Source: Clostridia bacterium (lineage in GTDB: Bacteria; Bacillota; Clostridia; Christensenellales; Aristaeellaceae). From it: DNA of 35,091 nucleotides. Position numbers and translations under genes: made by a program. Below, in pieces: positions 30,959 to 35,091 of the stretch (position 1 is its first letter; each line of letters opens with the position of its first letter). The notes under the pieces are model-generated. The model ran no database searches and was not told where the DNA came from. It saw only the letters and a list, made by a program, of their open reading frames with translations. The DNA lies in NCBI GenBank assembly GCA_030535375.1, contig JAUNJB010000011.1, positions 1-35,091 on the forward strand, given 5' to 3'.

Positions 30959-32275
30959 TTACCGCGTCGGCAGCCTCTTATGGGTAAAGGCACGCCGGCC
31001 CTGCGCAAAATCCGCCACAATATCCCCATGACCGCGCAGGATGTACTTGTAGGAGCACAGCCCCTCCAGGCCCATCGGCCCGCGTGCATGGATCTTGCCC
31101 GTGGCCACGCCCACCTCCGCGCCAAAGCCATAGCGATAGCCGTCCGCAAAGCGCGTGGAGCAATTCTGATAGACACCGGCGGAATCCACCAGCGCAAAGA
31201 AACGCTGCGCCGCCGCGTCATCCTCCGTCACGATGCAGTCCGTGTGATGCGAGCCGTAGCGGTTGATGTGCGCAATGGCCTCGTCGACCGAATCGACCGC
31301 GCGAACGCTGATCACGTAATCAAGATATTCCGTTCTCCAGTCCTCCTCGGCCGCCGCCGAGCAGGGAATGCCCGCCGCTGCCACGGCCCTCTGCGCACGC
31401 GCATCACACCGCAGCGCGACGCCCGCCTCCACGAGCGCCTTCGCCACCCCGGGCAGCACCGTTTCAAGCACATCCCTGTGCACGAGCAGCGTCTCCGCCG
31501 CGTTGCACACCGCGGGATACTGCGTCTTCGCGTCCACCGTCACGCGCACGGCCGTCTCCGCGTCGCAGGCCGAGTCGATGTACACGTGACAAATGCCGTC
31601 GCTGTGGCCAAGCACGGGGATGCGGCTGTTCTCCATAATGTAGCGCACAAAGGCGTTGGAACCGCGCGGGATGATCAGGTCGATGGCATCATCCATCTTC
31701 AGCATGCCGTTCACGTCCTCGCGCGTCGTCAGCAGGCCCGCCCATCCCTGCGGCAGCCCGGCCTCCACGCTGGCCTCCTCCAGCGCCGCAAACAGCGCCG
31801 CGTTGGAATGCAGCGCCTCGCGCCCGCCCTTGAGCAATACGGCGTTGCCGCTCTTGAGGCAGAGCCCGCCGATCTGGATCAGGGCGTCGGGCCTCGACTC
31901 AAAGATCACGCCCACCACGCCGATCGGGCACGCCACCCGGGTGAGCACGAGCCCATCCGCCAGCTCGGTGCGCAGCTGTTCATGGCCGATGGGGTCATCC
32001 ATGGCCGCCAGCTCCCGCAGTCCCTTGCAGACATCGCGCAGCTTGCCCTCGTCAAATCTGAGTCGCTTGAGCGCGGGCGCGGCCAATCCCTCCCGGCGCG
32101 CCGTCTCAAGATCAATGGCGTTGGCCGCAAAAATCGCCTCGCGGCGGGCCTCCAGTGCGTCAGCCACGGCCAGCAGCGCCCGGCCGCGCACCTCGGCGGA
32201 CGAAGCCGCCAGCGCATAGCTCGCCTGCTTGGCCGCCCTGGCGATCATCCCGGCGTCTCTCTCTTCCTTACTCAT
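30959..32275 (-). CDS. proA: Gamma-glutamyl phosphate reductase
   Basis: 438 aa. NADPH-dependent reduction of gamma-glutamyl phosphate to glutamate semialdehyde in proline synthesis, an aldehyde-dehydrogenase-fold enzyme. VIFESRPDALIQIGGLCLKS and GGREALHSN are family signatures, IPRGSNAFVRYI follows, and the catalytic cysteine is in YPAVCNAAETLL (about residue 267). Length and ends (GVATGKIHARGPMGLEGL) are normal. ATG 32275 overlaps the LCP gene stop by 8 bases. proB is not adjacent, which is unusual since they are commonly paired. Confidence 0.95.
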   Translation of the reverse strand: MSKEERDAGMIARAAKQASYALAASSAEVRGRALLAVADALEARREAIFAANAIDLETARREGLAAPALKRLRFDEGKLRDVCKGLRELAAMDDPIGHEQLRTELADGLVLTRVACPIGVVGVIFESRPDALIQIGGLCLKSGNAVLLKGGREALHSNAALFAALEEASVEAGLPQGWAGLLTTREDVNGMLKMDDAIDLIIPRGSNAFVRYIMENSRIPVLGHSDGICHVYIDSACDAETAVRVTVDAKTQYPAVCNAAETLLVHRDVLETVLPGVAKALVEAGVALRCDARAQRAVAAAGIPCSAAAEEDWRTEYLDYVISVRAVDSVDEAIAHINRYGSHHTDCIVTEDDAAAQRFFALVDSAGVYQNCSTRFADGYRYGFGAEVGVATGKIHARGPMGLEGLCSYKYILRGHGDIVADFAQGRRAFTHKRLPTR

Positions 32276-33056
32276 AAATCTCCTTCTGAAGCAGCGCAGC
32301 CGCCTCCTCGTCCGTCATGGCGCTGTCGATGAGCACCTCGCGGCGGTCCGTGCCCGCCTGCACGGCGCTTGCCAGCGTCACCGCCTGCATCACGTTCAGG
32401 TTGGTATCCATGGAGGCGAGCAGCTTGCTGCCCAGGCCCATCATGTCCATGATATTGCCGCTGTGCAGCCCCTGATAGAGCAGCTGCATCAGCGCATCAT
32501 AGCCGCGGCTGCGCGCCGGGGAATCGCCGTCGAGCTTCAGGCGCACATAGGTGAGCACCTCCTCGCCCTCCAGGTCGTTGCCGCCCGGCTCAAGCCCCAG
32601 CGCGGCAGCCTCCTCGTCATTGAGCTCAAAGTACAGGTAATCCACCGCGTCCACCAGCTCCGGCAGGCTCGTGATATCCAGCGCGACGTAGGTGCCGATA
32701 TTCAGCCCCAGCAGCTGGTTGAGCGTGCGCGCAACGAGGAAGCCCCGGCTCTTTTCCTCGCCCAGCATATACACGCTCCCCATCGGCACCGTGCCCTCCT
32801 CGGGAATCCCGACCTCGCGCGCGCAGTCGACGCGCGTCATCACGGAACGGCCCGTGCGGCTGTTGATCGAGGCGATCATCATGGCGTCCGTGGTGTCTCC
32901 GTCCTGCATGAGCACCAGAATGTTGCTCACGTTCTTGTCAAGCTCCGTGTTCTGCGCCAAATCCTTCTTGGTTACGGTGATTTCCGCCGGCGCGGGAACG
33001 GCGCCGAGCACCAGCACCGCCAGCACGGCAAGCAGTGCAATGGCTTTTTTCCTCAT
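32268..33056 (-). CDS. Divergent LCP (LytR-CpsA-Psr) family-like secreted protein
   Basis: 262 aa with an N-terminal signal or anchor (KKAIALLAVLAVLVLGAVPA). NILVLMQDGDTTDAMMIASI matches the start of the LCP core, where typical members read NILLLG-x-D-x-R-x-D-T-M-I/L-x-x. LCP proteins attach teichoic acids or capsule to the wall. Key features are weakened: the arginine before the TDAMM aspartate is replaced by Thr, and the later S-x-P-R-D block reads MTRVDCARE. Arg in the YVRLKLDGDSPARSRGY segment is kept. It may have lost transferase activity. AAGGAG precedes ATG 33056. Confidence 0.68.
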   Translation of the reverse strand: MRKKAIALLAVLAVLVLGAVPAPAEITVTKKDLAQNTELDKNVSNILVLMQDGDTTDAMMIASINSRTGRSVMTRVDCAREVGIPEEGTVPMGSVYMLGEEKSRGFLVARTLNQLLGLNIGTYVALDITSLPELVDAVDYLYFELNDEEAAALGLEPGGNDLEGEEVLTYVRLKLDGDSPARSRGYDALMQLLYQGLHSGNIMDMMGLGSKLLASMDTNLNVMQAVTLASAVQAGTDRREVLIDSAMTDEEAAALLQKEIYE

Positions 33057-33107
33057 GATATGCTCCTTCCGGTCAAATGCAGCCCATATGGGGTAAAACG
33101 CGCGCCG

Positions 33108-33596
33108 TCACTTCTTTTTGAAGATGACCATCTTGGAAAAGACATAGTTGACGATGATGACCACAATGTTGACAACCAGCTTCATCACGAGATCGTTGAA
33201 GTGCAGCATCTCCACCGTGATATACATCAGCACCGTCTCCAAGCCCAGGGACACCAGGCGCATCGCGAAAAAGCTTCCGGCCTCCCGCAGAAGCGCCGGC
33301 ACGCCGTCGCAGTGCGTGTGGAAGACGAACGCCTTGTTGACCGCATAGCCAAAGGCGACGGCCACCACCCAGGCCACCCACGTGCCCGGCAGGGTATCCA
33401 GGCTCAGCAGCCGCGTGGCGACAAAATAAACGACGTAATTGACCAGCGTGGTGGCCACGCCCGCGAAGAGATACGTGACCAGTTCCGTGTTATTCCAGAG
33501 CTTTTCGCAAATCCCGCCAAGCTTGGGCGAGATCCTGCCGATCAGGCGGATGACCGCACGAGCCAGCGCGTCGATCCATGACCAAATCAATTTCAT
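33108..33596 (-). CDS. GtrA-like family membrane protein
   Basis: 162 aa with four hydrophobic segments in the usual GtrA arrangement: YLFAGVATTLVNYVVYFV, WVAWVVAVAFGYAVNKAFVF, a third around AMRLVSLGLETVLMYITV and the last NIVVIIVNYVFSKMVIFKKK. GtrA proteins are thought to move lipid-linked sugars across the membrane or assist wall-polymer glycosylation. The ATG at 33596 has AGAGGAA six bases upstream; ATG 33602 is also possible. First gene of the GtrA-LCP-proA-zinc-ribbon run, with a promoter at 33675-33703. Pairing with an LCP-like gene suggests cell-surface polymer work. Confidence 0.87.
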   Translation of the reverse strand: MKLIWSWIDALARAVIRLIGRISPKLGGICEKLWNNTELVTYLFAGVATTLVNYVVYFVATRLLSLDTLPGTWVAWVVAVAFGYAVNKAFVFHTHCDGVPALLREAGSFFAMRLVSLGLETVLMYITVEMLHFNDLVMKLVVNIVVIIVNYVFSKMVIFKKK

Positions 33597-33674
33597 ATTC
33601 ATTTCCTCTTTGTTTCGTTCATCGGTATGTTTTTCACGGCCGCGCCTGCAAACAGGCGCTCCAAATCCATGATG

Positions 33675-33703
33675 ATTATAACACGACAACTGTGCGGGGT
33701 CAA
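33675..33703 (-). promoter_or_regulatory. Sigma-A promoter of the GtrA-LCP-proA operon
   Basis: Minus strand TTGACC (33703-33698), 17-bp spacer, TATAAT (33680-33675); leader about 70 nt. Confidence 0.8.
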
Positions 33704-33929
33704 TCCAAGCGCCCGATTTGAATCACCGGCGAAAAATGCAGTGATTGATCGTTCAACCCGGCACGCATCCTGCATCTTCGGGCGCGACCGGGCTTCGCCG
33801 TCCCGCTTTTTTTGCGATTTTGCACGAATCGCTGCAAGTGCGCCATCCGTAAATTTCTGTTTTTTCTCCCTTTTTTCCGTCTCTTGTTCCGCCCAAACGC
33901 GAAATCCCTCATAAAAAAACCGTGAGCGC
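33704..33929. other. Intergenic stretch between divergent promoters
   Basis: No gene, repeat or RNA supported here; a pyrimidine-rich part (33860-33890) is the only visible bias. Confidence 0.5.
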
Positions 33930-33958
33930 TTGAAAAATCCGCTGCTTTCCCGTATAAT
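33930..33958 (+). promoter_or_regulatory. Sigma-A promoter of the orotate phosphoribosyltransferase-like gene
   Basis: TTGAAA (33930-33935), 17-bp spacer, TATAAT (33953-33958); the start codon follows 37 bases later. Confidence 0.8.
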
Positions 33959-33994
33959 CAGCGATTGAGAATATGTAAGCGGAGGCGACCTATC

Positions 33995-34864
33995 ATGGAA
34001 AATCCGATCATCTCCTGGCTGTTTGAAACCGACGCCGTGCGCGTCTGCCCCGAGGGGCAGCCGTTCTGGTACACGTCCGGCAAGCTCGGGCCGTTCTACA
34101 TCAACACGCAGTTCCTCTACGGCAGCGAAGCCGCGGCCAACCGCCTGCTCGGCGTCATCGAGGAGGCCTGCGCGGGCGATAAACTCGCATTTTACGGCAA
34201 GGTGTGGGCGGATATCGAGGCGCAGCTCGCCTCCTGCCCCATCTACGCGCAGCTGATCGATCTGCTCTGCGACGCCGCCAGGGCGCTTGACGCGGATTTC
34301 GTCTCCGGCGGCGAGCGGCGCGATTTTTTCTTCTCCATGCCCGTCGCCCGAAAGCTGGGGCTGGGCCATCTGTCCATCTTCAAGGATCTGTCCACCGTCT
34401 ACACCGATGCAAGCGGCGTGAGCATGCCCTCCATGCAGGCGGGCCTGGCCGGCAAGCGCAGCGTGCACATCGCCGATCTCATCACCGTCGCCTCCTCCTA
34501 CGTGCGTGCGTGGATTCCCGCGGTTGAGGCGCTGGGCGCGAAGATCGCCTATTCGCTGGCCGTCGTCGACCGCGATCAGGGCGGCGCAGAGATCCTCGCG
34601 GACGCGGGCTGCCCGCTGACCACGCTGGTCACCATCAAGCCGGCGCTCTTTGAGACGGCGCATGAGCTGGGCCGCATCTCCAAAGAGCAGCTCGCCCTCG
34701 TCCTCCACTTCATCGAGGACCCCGATCAGTTCATGCGGGCATTCCTGCTCGCCCATCCGGACTTCCTGGCGCGCGAAATCGCCAAAGGCGGCAAGAGCGC
34801 ACAGCGCGCACAGCTGTGCATCAGCAGCGGCTTCGCGCCTGACGCCGCGCTGCCCAAGGCATGA
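33995..34864 (+). CDS. Orotate phosphoribosyltransferase-like protein
   Basis: 289 aa from ATG 33995 with GCGGAGG in front. SGGERRDFFFSMPVARKLG, HLSIFKDLS and VVDRDQGGAEIL agree with the long orotate phosphoribosyltransferase-type proteins of Clostridia; the DRxQGG block is conserved in true enzymes, which join orotate to PRPP in pyrimidine synthesis. The PRPP loop, normally VDDVITTGG, reads IADLITVASS here, so the first Asp and both Gly are missing. It is longer than classical PyrE (about 210 aa). Thus either a diverged subfamily or a protein with another substrate. Stop overlaps the next start (ATGA). Confidence 0.75.
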   Translation: MENPIISWLFETDAVRVCPEGQPFWYTSGKLGPFYINTQFLYGSEAAANRLLGVIEEACAGDKLAFYGKVWADIEAQLASCPIYAQLIDLLCDAARALDADFVSGGERRDFFFSMPVARKLGLGHLSIFKDLSTVYTDASGVSMPSMQAGLAGKRSVHIADLITVASSYVRAWIPAVEALGAKIAYSLAVVDRDQGGAEILADAGCPLTTLVTIKPALFETAHELGRISKEQLALVLHFIEDPDQFMRAFLLAHPDFLAREIAKGGKSAQRAQLCISSGFAPDAALPKA

Positions 34865-35091
34865 AGATCACGCTCCGGCACATAGGAAAAAGCGCAGACG
34901 ACCTGCGCTTTTTCATTCTATGCAGCGGCCGGCACGCGGGCGGCATCACCGTCCACAGCGTGTGCGGCACGCGCTTCTCCTATGGCATCGCCGTCGTGCC
35001 CGCCATGCGGCGCCGGGGAATTGCCCGCGCCGCGCTGACGCTGCTCTTTGAGCGCATGCGCCGCTGCGGCTTTACCGAGGTCACCGTGCAG
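34861..35091 (+). CDS. GNAT-family N-acetyltransferase (3' partial)
   Basis: Open frame from ATG 34861 to the window end, 77 codons. It overlaps the preceding stop by ATGA, so it is translationally coupled. The acetyl-CoA binding motif A is clear: IAVVPAMRRRGIARAALTLL, where RRRGIA is the Q/R-x-x-G-x-A/G loop. The substrate cannot be told, and the C-terminal part lies outside the window. Confidence 0.8.
   Translation, partial: MKITLRHIGKSADDLRFFILCSGRHAGGITVHSVCGTRFSYGIAVVPAMRRRGIARAALTLLFERMRRCGFTEVTVQ

Noticed and set aside
33599-34756. 385-codon minus-strand frame over the orotate phosphoribosyltransferase-like gene
   Set aside because: Lies opposite a gene with promoter, ribosome binding site and family motifs; it also runs through the GtrA promoter.
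1-35091. CRISPR array, rRNA genes, complete insertion sequence
   Set aside because: No regularly spaced repeats, no rRNA-like stretches and no transposase or integrase gene were found on either strand.

Overview
The window comes from a GC-rich (roughly 60% GC by eye) low-branching Firmicute, most likely a gut-associated member of the Clostridia. The basis is strong AGGAGG-type ribosome binding sites, near-consensus sigma-A promoters with 17-bp spacers, an LCP-family protein, a Tn916/Tn1549-type conjugative-element remnant, a pectin-utilisation locus and a secreted flavin reductase of the gut anaerobic-respiration type. The exact genus cannot be read from the sequence.

Layout. (1) 1-2280: AT-richer debris of an integrative conjugative element: a cysteine-rich KTR domain protein fused in frame to a GyrI-like domain, a HEAT-like small protein, a second KTR tail with its terminator, and a sigma-factor gene whose 3' part has been replaced. 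No integrase or relaxase is in view. (2) 2312-2596: fragment of an SH3-domain protein. (3) 2605-14903 (minus strand): one very compact gene train for an exported polysaccharide, in transcription order: two Wzz-like membrane proteins, a polymerase-like membrane protein, three GT2 and one GT4 glycosyltransferases, a polysaccharide pyruvyltransferase and a Wzx-like flippase; then a HisJ-like PHP phosphatase and a sirtuin. Most joints are ATGA/GTGA overlaps. A promoter lies at 14989-15017. (4) 15109-15589: tRNA-Val(CAC) with its own promoter and terminator, and a 73-aa protein.

(5) 15805-18402: a consensus promoter drives an approximately 410-nt strongly structured RNA ending in an intrinsic terminator, placed directly before a secreted M28 peptidase gene (interrupted by one amber codon) and a secreted C26 glutamine-amidotransferase-like hydrolase gene. 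(6) 19040-22750: a perfect 164-bp direct repeat of the 3' end of the C26 gene brackets a 3.4-kb lower-GC insert carrying a secreted flavin reductase and a divergent MerR-type regulator; the reductase promoter has the 19-bp spacer typical of MerR control. (7) 22794-22980: a second structured RNA candidate (long imperfect closing rod, three internal hairpins including a cUUCGg loop, then a T-run). Before the insertion it would have lain 44 bp behind the C26 gene.

(8) 22984-23907: a secreted protein of five Cys-rich repeats plus a peptidoglycan-binding domain. (9) 24119-30659 (minus): pectin/rhamnogalacturonan use: GH28 and GH105 enzymes without signal peptides, a solute-binding protein and two CUT1 permeases, with RpiB upstream. 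The implied logic is import of unsaturated or de-esterified oligosaccharides followed by cytoplasmic trimming; no ABC ATPase is encoded here. (10) 30708-33596 (minus): a zinc-ribbon protein, ProA, a divergent LCP protein and a GtrA-like membrane protein behind a promoter at 33675-33703. (11) 33930-35091 (plus): an orotate phosphoribosyltransferase-like gene and the start of a GNAT acetyltransferase cut by the window edge.

The most unusual parts are the two unassigned structured RNAs (15840-16249 and 22794-22980) and the long-repeat-bounded flavin-reductase island between them. No CRISPR array, rRNA or complete insertion sequence was seen.
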